From contig JAQGAU010000489.1 in NCBI GenBank assembly GCA_034698045.1, forward strand, positions 1 through 27,196: a stretch of 27,196 nucleotides of DNA. The letters run 5' to 3'. The translations under genes and the position numbers were made by a program. The notes under the pieces were generated by a model. That model ran no database searches and was not told the origin of the DNA. It was given only the letters and a program-made list of their open reading frames with translations. Origin of the DNA: Paramacrobiotus richtersi (lineage: Eukaryota; Tardigrada; Eutardigrada; Parachela; Macrobiotidae). Positions 8,795 through 19,330 of this stretch are shown piece by piece. Position 1 is the first letter of the stretch. Each line of letters begins with the position of its first letter.

Positions 8795-10851
8795 ATGTTT
8801 TCGTCACTAAGGTCGGTCACAACAGCACTGTCAGTATGTACCATTATCCATCTTGTAATGGGATTGTTCACCCTTGCGATATCAATAATCGGTAAGGAAG
8901 TTATAACACCAGCCGGAACAGCAAACAATGTACAAAGTGTTTCCTCCTCACAGCCTCCATCAGCTTTGAGTTCGTGCACTTTACCCTGGTGCACTACGAC
9001 CTTCCAGCCGAATACATCATATCTTTGTTACGTATCGCATCGTTCTCCATTGGTTTGTACATACTGCGCTGTAAACCCAGGCAGCGATTGACTGTGGATG
9101 CTTTCCAACTGGTCAATGCCGTCACTCTCAGCGTTGTGGCCTTGAGCATTAATTTCAGACTGAGCGAGATCGTGGCGATCCTGGGACACCTTAATGGACC
9201 AAACGCTGGTGACACCGATTGGCGGCGGTTTTGGGCATGGTGGTGCGTCGTGTTTGGTGCGCATCTCATCGTGGGAGTGGCTGCGGGCTTTAATGTCCTA
9301 GCTGCTAGAGCTTACAGCAAACTTAATTTTACGGTGAGTCGTCTGCGGGCATTGATGACATGTGCAGTACTGTAATACATCAAGACTTCGGCTCTCGGTT
9401 CCTGCCTTGACCGATACCACGACCGAGGCCGATAACTAGACAATACGAGATTGTTTTTCCAACAACTGGACACCAGCCCTGTTTGCACTGACTGAAAGCA
9501 GATGCCTTTGGTCTGCCAAACAGGCGTCCCAAAACGCTTTGAAGAGAGGTACACAAACTTAATCCTTTCCATGCGCAGGCTATATGGTTTTGAAGCTCTT
9601 CGGACAGCGTCTAGCTGACTCTAAGAAGCGCTTGGTAGTAGTAAGTTTTACAGGGTGTCTAGTTGTTGGAACAGCACGTTTATAAAAAAGTCCCACAAGC
9701 CACACAAACAGTATTGCGCCGTTAGTGAAACATTTGTCGGTCAGAAACGATAGCAACACAGTAACTGTAATACCACAATACACTACAACCGTATCATGTA
9801 CTGGCTATATATACGACGTGCCGGTGTGAAGCCGGCCATGAAATGCATACCGGACCAACGGCAACAACACTTCCGGTAAAGTTTTTCCATGCCGGCGAAA
9901 ACTATTCAGTGATTGTTTTTACATAAGTCTGGTGCTGGTTTCGTGCGAAAATGTATAGATTTAGTAATTTACTATCCGAATACATTGCCGCATGCATTAG
10001 TAAGTTTTCCGAAATTGTTCCAGTGAATTAAATGCATACACGTTAGGAGTCCCAATTAAAGAAGCAAGCATATCAAGTTTAACCTATTGCACGTTTTCTG
10101 GAAACCGTTGTAGTGGATATAAGTACGTATTCCATATAACACAAATAATAATCTGACATGTTAGTAATGCATACTAGTGTACGAATGCGTGTTGAACGGC
10201 GTCTATTTATTTATCTTTTGGTCTGCTTGTTAGGACTCACACAGCGCCCCGGACTTCCAGAGCGGTGAAGTGGACATCTTGAAGTGCACTTCGCTGGGGC
10301 AATTAGCGGCGGGAGGAACAGTTTTGGCCCTCACTGTATTTGGTAAACCACCGGAACGACATTATTTTCCTGAGCATCCTACAATTGCTGTTTCTACAGG
10401 AGTAATCAAACAACGTTTTGGATGGTTTGATGCATGGCATGCGGAACTCCTCTCGTACAGTGCCGTGCTGGAAATCCCCATTGGCCTGTTGACCATCTAT
10501 TCCGGAGCAAAAAGTTGGGCTGTAATCAAAACTTCCACTCGGACCAAGCGCCAGTTCGATGTACTGTCCACTGTCAACTTCGCCATCTGCGCGATTGTAA
10601 TCCTAATGCTGGCGTTGGCCACGGTGTTCGCGTGGGTCATTTGCTTTGGGCTTAGGTACCAACTGGAGCATACGCAGCTGTGGCATTTCTATAGTGCCAG
10701 CGCAATGACAGGATTGGTCGCCGCTATGGTCATTTTGGCTTTGTCGGTGAAAACGATGAAGGTGTCGATGGGGGCAGCAGGATTGACAGCGCCGGTGGAG
10801 TTGGGCGAGATCAACATCGGGTTCTCGTCTGGCGGTAACAGTTTGCTGTAA
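8795..10851 (+). CDS. Eight-helix duplicated-tetraspan membrane protein, copy 1 (four exons)
   Basis: Exons are 8795-8891, 8954-9333, 10234-10342 and 10400-10851, with introns of 62, 900 and 57 nt. The 345-residue product has helices at about 10-31, 54-71, 80-100 and 125-150 (module 1) and 177-196, 212-232, 252-277 and 293-313 (module 2). Basic loops follow helix 2 (KPRQR) and helix 6 (RTKR), so by the positive-inside rule both termini are cytosolic. Module 1 joins module 2 in phase 0 (LNFT to DSHS) at GTGAGT..TTGTTAG. Exon 3 has no ATG at its head, which argues for one gene and not two. The 62-nt intron must be removed to keep frame, and doing so restores the sequence shared with the other copies. 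The tail ends NSLL, a possible class I PDZ ligand. ATTAAA at 10884 is the likely poly(A) signal. There is no known family that I can name; the layout recalls MARVEL- or MS4A-like four-helix proteins doubled. Confidence 0.8.
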
Positions 10852-10922
10852 TCATTGAAGTCTTGTCTTGGTTTAGTAAACTAATTAAAGTCTGCAAGGA
10901 TGATTTGCGTGTAATGCTCCGG

Positions 10923-11069
10923 AGCCGCTCGCTAGTAAAGAACAAAGCCGTTGCATTGTTTTTATGCACGCGAAGACAACGACTGCCCCGTATATCGAAA
11001 ATACGGAGCCCTTCGGGCCTATATATAGAGTAAACAACGCAATTGTTCTTTAATCACTAGCGAGCGGCT
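10923..11069. mobile_element. MITE-like element with 14-bp perfect terminal inverted repeats
   Basis: The ends are AGCCGCTCGCTAGT (10923-10936) and its exact reverse complement (11056-11069). The similarity continues inward through AAAGAACAA / TTGTTCTTT and TTGCATTGTT / AACGCAA with small gaps. A second hairpin (GAGCCCTTCGGGCC) sits near the centre. There is no coding capacity. It lies in the 3' flank of copy 1. The matching flanks of copies 3 and 4 run straight from GCGTGAGGTG to TAAAACG without it, so it arrived after those copies separated. No clear target-site duplication is visible. I cannot name the superfamily. Confidence 0.6.
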
Positions 11070-11125
11070 TTCCAAGTACATGATATAAAACGAGGCTAGC
11101 ACGGCTGCAGAGCGGAGCGCTGTCA

Positions 11126-11169
11126 GCGTAGAGCAATCTATCTGACAGATCAGACAGATTGCTCTACGC
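11126..11169. repeat. Near-perfect 19-bp inverted repeat (hairpin)
   Basis: GCGTAGAGCAATCTATCTG is followed by a 6-nt loop and its reverse complement with one mismatch. It lies 56 bp past the MITE-like element and about 400 bp before the shared upstream element of copy 2. It could be an end of a second decayed transposon or a structured RNA. It is short for a microRNA precursor. Confidence 0.6.
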
Positions 11170-11568
11170 AACCTGTAAGGTAAGACTTCTAGGAATATGC
11201 GCAACAATATGACCTGCAATTTATTGCGAAATGATTACTCTGCCATGCGTACTACGTGAATAAACAAACATTCAGTGCCTGCAGTGACGAAGCACGACGA
11301 AAGCGCATAATTAAAACTGTTCGTACGTTTTACTTTAAATTGTCATGCAATTTTATCGCTTCAGTTTTTTTCTTTTGTGTTGTGTCATGTTCGTGATTCC
11401 ATGCTTCAATTCTCCTGGTTCCCTATCGACGGCTTCCTTTGTTTCCGTTGGCATGTTTTAGAGGTTTTTTTGCTAAATTTCAGTGACCGCACACTGCCTT
11501 ATGCCGCGCGATACTGCCTGTGTTGCACAGCCTGGTACAAAAATTATCGGTCTTGCTTTCACTGACGA

Positions 11569-11620
11569 GCAAAGTTCAAAGCTTTTTAGGCAATTTGATT
11601 AAAATCTGCAGTTTTCCACG
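11569..11620 (+). promoter_or_regulatory. Conserved upstream element, copy 2
   Basis: Begins GCAAAGTTCAAAGC and ends TTTTCCACG, 153 bp before the ancestral ATG position of copy 2. It matches the blocks upstream of copies 1, 3 and 4. It is still present although the start of copy 2 is damaged. Confidence 0.4.
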
Positions 11621-11772
11621 CGTGCAGCGTGCCATGCTAAATGCTAACTACGGTCTGGTTACAGAGCCTTCATCGTAGATCCACCACTGCGTGTAAACTT
11701 AAGACAGTCAGCCGAAACATAAAATCACAGCAGCGAAACAATACCAGTTCGGAGTTATTGCTGTCAGTCAGA

Positions 11773-13103
11773 ATGTTTTCGTCGTCGAAGTCACAACAGT
11801 ACTGTCAGTATGCACTGTTATACATCTCGTAATGGGACTGTTCACCCTTGCTGTTTCAATAACCGGTAAGAAAGTCGAAGCACTAGCAGAAACATCAAAC
11901 AAGACACAAAGTGTTTCCTTCTTCACAGCCTCCATCGGCTTGGAGTTCGTGCACTTCATTATGCTGCACTACCACCTTCCAGCCGAGCACACCATATCCC
12001 TGTTAAGTATCGGATCATTCTCTGCCGGTTTGTACATACTGCGCTGGAAGCCCAGGCAGCGATTGATTGTGGATGTTTTTCAACTGGTCAATGCTGTCAT
12101 TGTCAGTGTTGTGGCCTTGACTATTAATATCAAACTGAGCGAGATCGTGGCGGTGTTAGGGCGCCCTGATGCTATATCTGGTCTGGCCGACGCTGACATC
12201 CATCGGCTTTGGGCGTGGTGGTGCGTCGTATTTGGTTCACAGCTCACGGTGGGAGTGGCTGCATGCTTCAATGTCCTTGCTGCTAGGGCGTACACCAGAC
12301 TGCATTTCACGGTGAGTCGTCTGCGAGCATCGCAGACATGCGGAGTACTGTCACCGTGGACATTTTGTAACACGCTGTCTCCACTGATGCCTTAGGCGAG
12401 GTACTTATGTATACGAAGAACTTCGTATTCGTATTGAATGGTGCGTATTCCGTTTACCTTTCGGTCTGCTTGCTAGGACTCACACATTCCCACGGAATTC
12501 CTGAACGGGGAAGTGGATGTTTTGAAGATCACTTCAGTGGCGCAATTAGCGGCGGGAGTGACAGTTTTGGCTATCTGTCTATTTGGTAAGACACGGGAGC
12601 AAGGTTCTCTTCTAGTGCATTCTATAATTGCCCTTTCTGCAGGAATTATTAAACAGCAATTAGGATGGTTTGGTGAATGGGATGCGGAAATGCTCTCGTA
12701 CAGCGCCGTGCTGGAGGTCCTCATTGGCCTGCTAACAATCTGTTCCGGAGCAAAAAGTTGGGCTCTGATCAAAACTTCGACCCGTACCAAGCGCCATTTC
12801 AATGTACTGTCAACTGTTAATTTTGCCATCTGCGCGATTGTAACCCTAATGCTGGCGCTGGCCACAGTGAACGCGTGGACTCTTTCCATTGGGGCTAGGT
12901 ACCAAATGCAGCTTGCGCAGTTGTGGCACTACTATAGTGCCAGCGCAATGACAGGCCTGGTCGTCGCTATGGTCATTTTCGTTTTATCAGTGAAAGCGTT
13001 GAAGGTGTCCATGGGCGCAGCGGGATTGATAGCGTCACAGGAAATGGGCGAGGTGAAGATCCCGGATAAGTCGGGAGCGAACAATATACAGTCTGTACTG
13101 TAA
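11773..13103 (+). CDS. Eight-helix membrane protein, copy 2; damaged start, possible pseudogene
   Basis: By alignment the exons are 11773-11865, 11929-12311, 12477-12585 and 12643-13103, with introns of 63, 165 and 57 nt. Relative to the other copies, exon 1 lacks 4 nt just after the ATG at 11773 (around AAGTCACAACAG). That ATG therefore runs into a stop before helix 1 is complete. The correct frame has no ATG between an upstream stop at 11676 and 11832, so translation could only begin at 11832 (MGLFTLAVS), inside helix 1, giving 328 residues. The rest is intact, with both basic loops, module 2 helices and a QSVL tail. Exon 4 is 9 nt longer than in the other copies. Intron 2 is far shorter than in copies 1, 3 and 4. 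ATTAAA at 13135 is the likely poly(A) signal. Either it makes an N-terminally shortened protein or it is an early pseudogene. Confidence 0.65.
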
Positions 13104-13140
13104 TCAGGGTAGTCTGATCTTGGTTTAGTGACGAATTAAA

Positions 13141-13790
13141 GTCTGCAAGGACGATCTGCTTAAAATGTTATCGCTTGCTTTATTTATTAGACGAAACACA
13201 ATTGGCAAACAGGATTATTTCTGCCACTCACACAACATGCAGGTTTATCTTAGCCACCTTATGTGCAGAATTACTGATTGACCAAAATCCGGTCAAAAAC
13301 CCAATGAAACTCACTAACAACAAACCATGTTTGCGGAATATATTCAACAATTCCGCTATAACAGCGAACTTCGATAACCCCACAATAGATCGTTCGCGTG
13401 ATTGCATCTAACTGGCGACATGTGCAAAACAGAAATTCAGCGGCAAGAGATAGAAACCTACTGTGTCTTTCACCGGTAGTAATACAACTATTAAGAGCGC
13501 ATCAGAAAAAAAAAATAAAATACTAAGTTTACGCGGAACTAACATAAGGGCGGCTGAAATAATCCTGCAGTGTGAGTGGCAGAAATAGCCCGTTTGTTAA
13601 GTATTAATGTGAAAGTTTATTGCTTCGGATTCACACATACTCATGTTCGTGTTTCCTGTGCCCCGGAGCGACTGTCTGCTTTCCGTTCGTCAGTTTTCTT
13701 TAATTCTTTAGACCTCTTTTTTGGGTTGACGAGGTTTGCGCTAAATTTGAATGGTCGCACATCGCCTTTTACCGCGCGATAGTTGCACAC
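13141..13790. other. Spacer between copies 2 and 3, no gene seen
   Basis: No convincing frame. An A-run lies near 13506. From about 13620 the sequence begins to align with the 5' flanks of the other copies. Confidence 0.35.
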
Positions 13791-13827
13791 CCTGCTGCAA
13801 AAATGATCAGTCTTCTTTCACATAATA

Positions 13828-13879
13828 GCAAAGTTCAAAGGCTTATCGGCATCCTGATTAAAATCTGCCGTTTTCCATG
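13828..13879 (+). promoter_or_regulatory. Conserved upstream element, copy 3
   Basis: Begins GCAAAGTTCAAAGG and ends TTTTCCATG, 156 bp before the ATG. It contains CATCCTGATTAAAATC, shared almost exactly with copy 4. Confidence 0.4.
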
Positions 13880-14034
13880 TGCGCGGTGTGCAATACAAAT
13901 TGCTGTCTGCTTTCACAGCCTTGATCGTACAGTAGTCTCGCCGCTGCATGTAAACTTAAAGCAATCGGTCGAGCCAGAAAATACAGTGGCGAATCAATAC
14001 ATGCATATGTGTTCAGTTCTTTCTATCGTGCAAG

Positions 14035-15888
14035 ATGTTTTCGTCACTGAGGTCAGTCACAACAGTGCTGTCATTATGCACTATTATCCATTTCATAATG
14101 GGATTGTTTAGCCTTGCCATAGCAATAACTGGTAAGAAAGTTATAGTACCAGCAAAAGCAGCAAACAAGGCACAAATTGTTTTTCCTTGTTCACAGCCTC
14201 TACCAGCTTTGATTTGGTGTACTATACCATGCTGAACGACGACTTACCAGCCGAGTACGCCATATCCATATTAAGTGTAGCATCGTTCTCCATTGGTGTG
14301 TACATACTGCGGTGGAAACCCGAGCAGCGATTGATTGTGGATGCTTTCCAACTAGTCAATGCCGTCACTGTCAGCGTTGTGGCCTTGAGCATTGATTTCG
14401 ACCTGAGCGAGCTAGTGGCGCTCCAAGGACCCACTGGGCTTGTCACTCATCTTGCCAGTAGTGGCATCGACCCCCGGCGGTTTTGGGCGTTGTGGTGTAT
14501 GGTGTTTAGCTCGCATCTCGCGGTGGGCGTAGCTGCGTGCTTCAATGTCGTTGCTGCTATGGCGAACATCAAACTGAATTTCACGGTGAGTTTTCTGCAG
14601 GTATCGCTGACATGGCGAGTACTGCCACCATACATCAATATTGAGGCTAACGGTCAGCACCTTACTGGTACAACGCGCTAACCAGATCCTAATATTTAGC
14701 TTTCCCAACAACCAGACACTCAATGTTGTTCTCACCGAAAGCAGATCTTCACGGTTGTTATTAAACAATTACCATGGTACAATACAACTCACACAATGTA
14801 TCATGTGAGTACTACAGTATATTATGACTAAGCGATGTGCACTGTGCTGATGGCAAGCCGGCCATGAATACATACTGAACCAAAGGCACCATGACCGTTA
14901 CATCCGGTAAAATTTTCAACGCCCGTATTGGAAGTTGTAACATAAGTTTGGTGCTGTTTTGTGCGAAAATATAAAGAATTACTACAAGAACACATTTCCA
15001 AATTTTAGTTTTAGCAAATTTTAGTTCTGAAACGTTTCACTAAAACTCTCAGAAGAATATTTCAAAGTGGAACAGCCTTTCCAACCGTACAGTAGACGTA
15101 TGTACCAAGGCAGCGAACACATCAAATTTAACGCAACCACTTTCTCCAGAAATTGTTGTAGCAGATCTAGCACGCGTTTCCTATACCATCACCATTTTGA
15201 AATGTTAGTAGTGCTGCATAATTCGTGTTCACGTTGAACGACGCGCGTCTCATTATTATCTCCTGTCTAGGACTCCAACGGCGCCTCGGAACTCCAGAGC
15301 GGTGACGTGGATGTCTTGAAGTGCATTTCACTAGCGCAGTTAGTGGCTGGAGCAGCAGTTCTGGCTATGACTGCATTTGGTAAAACACCAGAACAGCGTT
15401 GTTTTCTTGCGCGTCCTAAAGGTTCCAATTTTACAGGAGTGATCAAACAACAGCTACGTTGGTTCGGCGATTTGAATGCGGATTTCCTCTGGTATAGCTT
15501 CGTACTGGAAATCCTCATTGGCTTGTTCACCATCTATTCCGGAGCAAAAAGTTGGGCTCTGATAAAAGCTTCGACTCGCACTAAGCGCCAGTTCGATGTA
15601 CTGTCCACTGTTAACCTCACCATCTGCGCGACCATAGGTTTAATGCTCGCGCTGGCCACAGTGTTCGCTTGGGTCAGTTGCATTGCATCTAGGTTCCAAC
15701 TGGAGTTTTCGCAGCTGTGGCACTATTACAGCGCTAGTGCGATGACAGGACTGGTCGTCGCTACGGTTATTTTAGCTTTATCGGTGCAAACTGTGAAGGT
15801 GTCCATGGGTGAAGCGGAATCGATGGCCCGGGTGGAGCTGGACGAGGTTAAGGTCCGACATACGTGTGGAGCGAACAGTATATTATAA
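14035..15888 (+). CDS. Eight-helix duplicated-tetraspan membrane protein, copy 3 (four exons)
   Basis: Exons are 14035-14131, 14197-14585, 15271-15379 and 15437-15888, with introns of 65, 685 and 57 nt, giving 348 residues. The first intron is not a multiple of three, so removal is required, and it restores the shared frame at G/CC, as in the other copies. Module 1 has the KPEQR loop after helix 2. Module 2 has RTKR after helix 6. The outer loop between helices 3 and 4 (GPTGLVTHLASSG region) is unlike that of the other copies while the helices match well. The tail ends NSIL. Intron 2 aligns with that of copy 1 (AAGCCGGCCATGAA and GTGCGAAAAT are shared), so copies 1 and 3 share their large intron. 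ATTAAA at 15922 is the likely poly(A) signal. Function unknown; plasma-membrane location is inferred from the helices. Confidence 0.8.
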
Positions 15889-15928
15889 TTCTTGTAACCT
15901 AGTCTTTGGTTCAGTGAAGTGATTAAAG

Positions 15929-16443
15929 TTTGTAGGATGAGTTGCGTGAGGTGCACCTGATTTAAAACGCGGCTATCATGGTCATAGATGGGAGTGAGTT
16001 GTAAAACCGGAAGAACAGCAGAGCCGTCAGGCGGACACTTCTGCAGGTGAAACGACTAAACCGTTAGATAGATAAGAATTCCGTTCGGCGCATAGTTTAT
16101 CCACCCGAGAATTTTTTTACCCAAGCTTCCGCGGGCCCTAGAGATACAAATCCAAAGGTAACCCGGACAACTCTGCCGCATGACAACCCGAATAACTCAG
16201 ATGTGGCTGTATTCGTGACTAACTGGTCCGATGACTGATTATTAAAGCATTTTTAATCCCGCTTTTTCAGCATAATAAATTAGTATATGTACAGTAGAGG
16301 GCTCAAGTTTGGCCAAGGAAAACAGATTTACGTATTTTGTAAAAATCTCGCAATAGGTACTAGTTACAGTTACATCATCTGGACACTACGTATACTATGT
16401 CGACCAGACTTGAAGTCCCTAACGGGTTGTCTGCTCTTGTGAA

Positions 16444-16476
<33 letters not shown>

Positions 16477-16833
16477 TAGTTAGTCTTCTGTGACAGGCAA
16501 CAAATACGTCTTTCATGCAAAACAACGGACAGTGGTCCATTATCGTCGCGCCATCCCGCCACTGCATACCTTGAAACAGAACTACGGTACTGTAAACAGT
16601 ATTGTAATTTTTTTTGTCGCTTTGTTAATTATCTTTTCTAACCTGGCAGGCAGGCATACAAAAAAACTTTTTGCCGACGGGTTTGCGAGAATAACAGTTC
16701 TCTGAAAAATCGGTACAAAAGCAAAGCGTCGAGGGAAACTGCAAAACGACACACGTTATTTGTCCATCGTTGCAAAAGTAAAGCTAATATTAAATCCGTC
16801 GTGCCACTTGGTGAAACTTCTCGTGTTTCAAGG
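15929..16833. other. Spacer with a (TAA)10 microsatellite, no gene seen
   Basis: The first about 70 bp are the 3' flank shared with copies 1 and 4 (GCGTGAGGTGCACCTG, TAAAACGCGGCTATC). After that no frame or repeat is convincing apart from the (TAA) tract at 16445-16474. Confidence 0.4.
16445..16474. repeat. (TAA)10 microsatellite
   Basis: Ten uninterrupted TAA units, likely polymorphic in length. Confidence 0.95.
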
Positions 16834-18456
16834 CTAGCCGGCATTCGTTAAGAAAGCGGAGCGTTGCGGAGCACCGGTGGTCGAGCTGGCTGACGGAGCG
16901 GTCTTTCTTCGGCACCGTGTTCTTCCTCCGGATGCTTTCCATATGTTGCCCAGCAGCTGTGCCAGTCGTTTGCGGTAATCACGGGACATGACAAGGAAAA
17001 TGACCTAACAGACAAAGCGTGGTTGGCTCTCGGGTAGCCAAGATATTCGGTTACTATACCGGTTTTTGCACTAGGAATTGGTACTGCTGAAAGCATACAT
17101 AATCTCTCTAGTTGCTTAACTAACAATGGTTCCTGCGTTAAACAATGGTTCCTGCATTCTGTATATGCTGAACGAAATTGATTATCGATGGTATTTTCCT
17201 TTGAGACATTTGCATGTCAACAACGCTCAGGTATCTTGTTTACTTTGGAAGGGCTATTTCTGGCTGCACCTAGCAAGATATCTCCCAGAAAGGAAAACGT
17301 ACGCCTCTATGGGTTGCATGCGATTCTGAAGACGCAATCCATGATACCGAAAATTACAGTGCTTCATGTTCATTCTATTCATTTCTTATAGAATGATAAA
17401 AAGGCCAATAATTTGATGCCCCTCTTTGTATGACTTACCTTATGATCGGCAGTACTGCGCGGATTCTAACTGGACGTTTGTCGAACAACAACCCGTGTTA
17501 CCGCTCTACAGTGAACTGAGTAGTGAAGCGATGAAAAAATTCGAAGTACGGAGATAACAGCTCGTTCTTATGATACTTACCGGGCTGCCCATAATACCAG
17601 TATAATACAGCAGTCTCATCCACAATTGCATATCAAGTACGGTCACAAACAAACTGGGAAAGAAGCCAAGTATCACTGTATGAGGCACAAAGCATAAAAA
17701 GAACCATAGCGAAGATCCGAAGAGCATCTTGGCCATTTGCAGTCGCTTCCTAGTTGTTTCTGGTGCCTGCTCCCCTGTGCGTCGCGTTCCCATAACCTTC
17801 CATACTTGTAATACGGCAAATATCACCAAATAAGAGGTGACAGTCCCGACTGTCGGTAGATATCCAAAGGCCAGCATGAAAACTTGCATTTTTCGCCCGC
17901 TAGCAGTTTGCGCCGGCAACACTCCACACGACATCCACGGCGGGACCAATCCAAACCCACCGGCAACACCCGCCAGTTGCGGAAGGCTCATGAGAAGTGG
18001 GAATAACCAACAGAAAAGGATGATAGACAGTACGGCTTTCCTCGAGCTAAAGCTCGCGTGTCGATGAGGAAGTAGAATCGCCGTCAGGCGATTAACGGCG
18101 AGTGCAAAGGCTGCCCAAAGGTCAACTTGTGTGAACCAGCCAATGACTAGATAGAATACTTGGCACGATTCCGTCGTAGAATGGAAACGAGCAAAGGCTG
18201 TTGTTATAGCCACGGCTGGCACGATACCGCCGCTAATACACAACTCAATAAATAAGAAATTTACAATTAAGATTTCTGATCCACCCAGACGAGCGACTTG
18301 CCGGTTAAGAATGGTGGAGAATATCAGAAATAGGTTTATAATTGCGCTGATCAAGCCGAAAAGCAGCATTAGATGGGTCCAGATAGTCAAACTTCTTTCG
18401 TATGTTATCCATACTGGGGTAACGATACTAAGGTTTAGGCTTTCGTTAAGGACCAT
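16834..18456 (-). CDS. Class A orphan GPCR, two exons
   Basis: Exon 1 is 18456-17581 and exon 2 is 17004-16834, with a 576-nt phase-0 intron (GTAAGT..TTTGTCTGTTAG). The 348-residue receptor has sequons at N4 and N8, C98 before helix 3 and C177 in outer loop 2. NRL (122-124) replaces DRY. Inner loop 3 is basic (RRTGEQ..TRKRL), and helix 6 has FLCFVPH. The intron cuts the helix 7 motif, as SP is at the end of exon 1 and VIF starts exon 2, giving SPVIF in place of NPxxY. The tail (MSRDYRKRLAQLL, then an Arg/Ser/Thr-rich stretch) looks like helix 8 plus a phosphorylatable tail. Reading straight through the donor gives an unrelated ending, so the splice is well supported. It is only distantly like the receptor at 3819-4778 and lies between copies 3 and 4 of the eight-helix family. 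Ligand unknown. Confidence 0.85.
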
Positions 18457-18539
18457 TATCGCCTAGGTTCTGATAAAGTAACGGGAAACCGGCTGAACTC
18501 CGTATGTGGGATCTGGCGAATCTTTTAGTAGCGGGTAGG

Positions 18540-18999
18540 TTAGTACTTGACACTTATCATAGGTAATCGCTGTCCGCTGATGCGGACGATCAAGACCGGA
18601 GTGATAAAAGCGTAGGACTGCTTTTCGTCAGTGCAAGGTCCGCTTTTGACTGTCTTCAATTGGCAATTGCTAAATTCCGCATCGTTCTTTCCGCTCTGAT
18701 CGTCCGGTCTCAGCGATGCGTTCATAATCCTATTAACTTTGTCATTGTTGGAAACCGATGGTGCATAAAATAATACGGTTCCAGAACTCGCAACAGGGAA
18801 CATATGTAACATATCTGTCAAGCAAATCGTACCACTCTGAGCAAAGAAATCGGAGACAAAAGGACTAAGTGAATTTCCGTAACAAAGACAGAAAAACGAG
18901 TTGGAGTTGAGAACAGAGTACCTGAGCTCCGTTCCAGTCGATTATGGCGTAGGGTACATCTTCGTAAGTAAACAAGCTGCGTGACGTTAAAGTCACATT
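18540..18999 (-). CDS. 3' exons of an unrecognised gene, probably extracellular
   Basis: The last exon, 18836-18540, follows a good acceptor (TTTCTTTGCTCAG). The exon before it is open from 18999 to 18922 and ends at CAG before GTACTC. The 85-nt intron is phase 0. The joined reading contains TYEDVPYAIIDWNGAQ followed by SGTICLTDMLHMFPVASSG, then a polar stretch with one sequon (NAS), two further cysteines (SNCQ, GPCT) and a final segment ending MISVKY. The 5' end is not found; an in-frame stop at 19000-19002 means another acceptor (for example ACGTCACGCAG at 18986) must lie inside this stretch or upstream. It ends 84 bp before the ATG of the GPCR on the same strand, but a stop separates them, so it is a different gene. 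No family recognised. Confidence 0.4.
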
Positions 19000-19164
19000 T
19001 TACAATTGTGCGTACACACTGCCGAGGCACCAGGCGGATATCCTGATTTTGGATATGATAATCGTGTGTTTGTCCCTGTTATGTCGTATGCAAGTAGCTC
19101 CGCTTGCATCAATAGCGCATCGCTCTGGGCATTTTCCATTCAATAAGACTACAATCGGCAGAAG

Positions 19165-19330
19165 CTCGTAATATCCGGTGCCTTGACGGGACAGGCATTT
19201 TCAATTAAATTTCTTCAATGACGGCTTTTGAGTGGCGCTTTGCTATTTCATAACATAGCAGAGAGCCACTAAAAGGCGGTCATCGAAAGTTAATTAAAAG
19301 TGGTCCCATCAGGCTATCGGATATTACGAG
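19165..19330. mobile_element. Long foldback (inverted-repeat) element, MITE-like
   Basis: The ends CTCGTAATATCC and GGATATTACGAG are exact reverse complements. Inward, the arms keep pairing with small gaps (GCCTTGACGGGAC with its partner GTCCCATCAGGC; AATTAAATTTC with GAAAGTTAATT; GGCTTTTGAGTGGC with GCCACTAAAAGGC). They meet at a short loop (TTCATAAC) near 19250. Each arm is about 80 bp and there is almost no unique centre. No target duplication is obvious. It could be a foldback transposon remnant or, if transcribed, a hairpin RNA. Confidence 0.6.

Noticed and set aside
9580-9783. Minus-strand frame with a hydrophobic stretch inside the large intron of copy 1
   Set aside because: It lies in intron sequence, has no partner in the aligned intron of copy 3, and has no splice or domain support.
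10343-10399. Intron 3 of copy 1 read as coding (open, 57 nt)
   Set aside because: Copy 4 has two stops in the same segment, the ends are good splice sites in all copies, the segment diverges more than the exons, and module 1 has a spliced intron at the same place. Retention remains possible as an isoform.
15307-15888. Exons 3-4 as a separate four-helix gene with a GTG start
   Set aside because: No ATG heads the segment in any copy. A conserved acceptor and matching phase-0 donor upstream join it to module 1.
19060-19200. Open minus-strand frame with KCPERCAIDASGATC, considered as an upstream exon of the gene at 18540-18999
   Set aside because: Its upstream part overlaps the arm of the foldback element, an in-frame stop separates it from the next exon, and the only intron that would bridge them is 39 nt, shorter than any other seen here.
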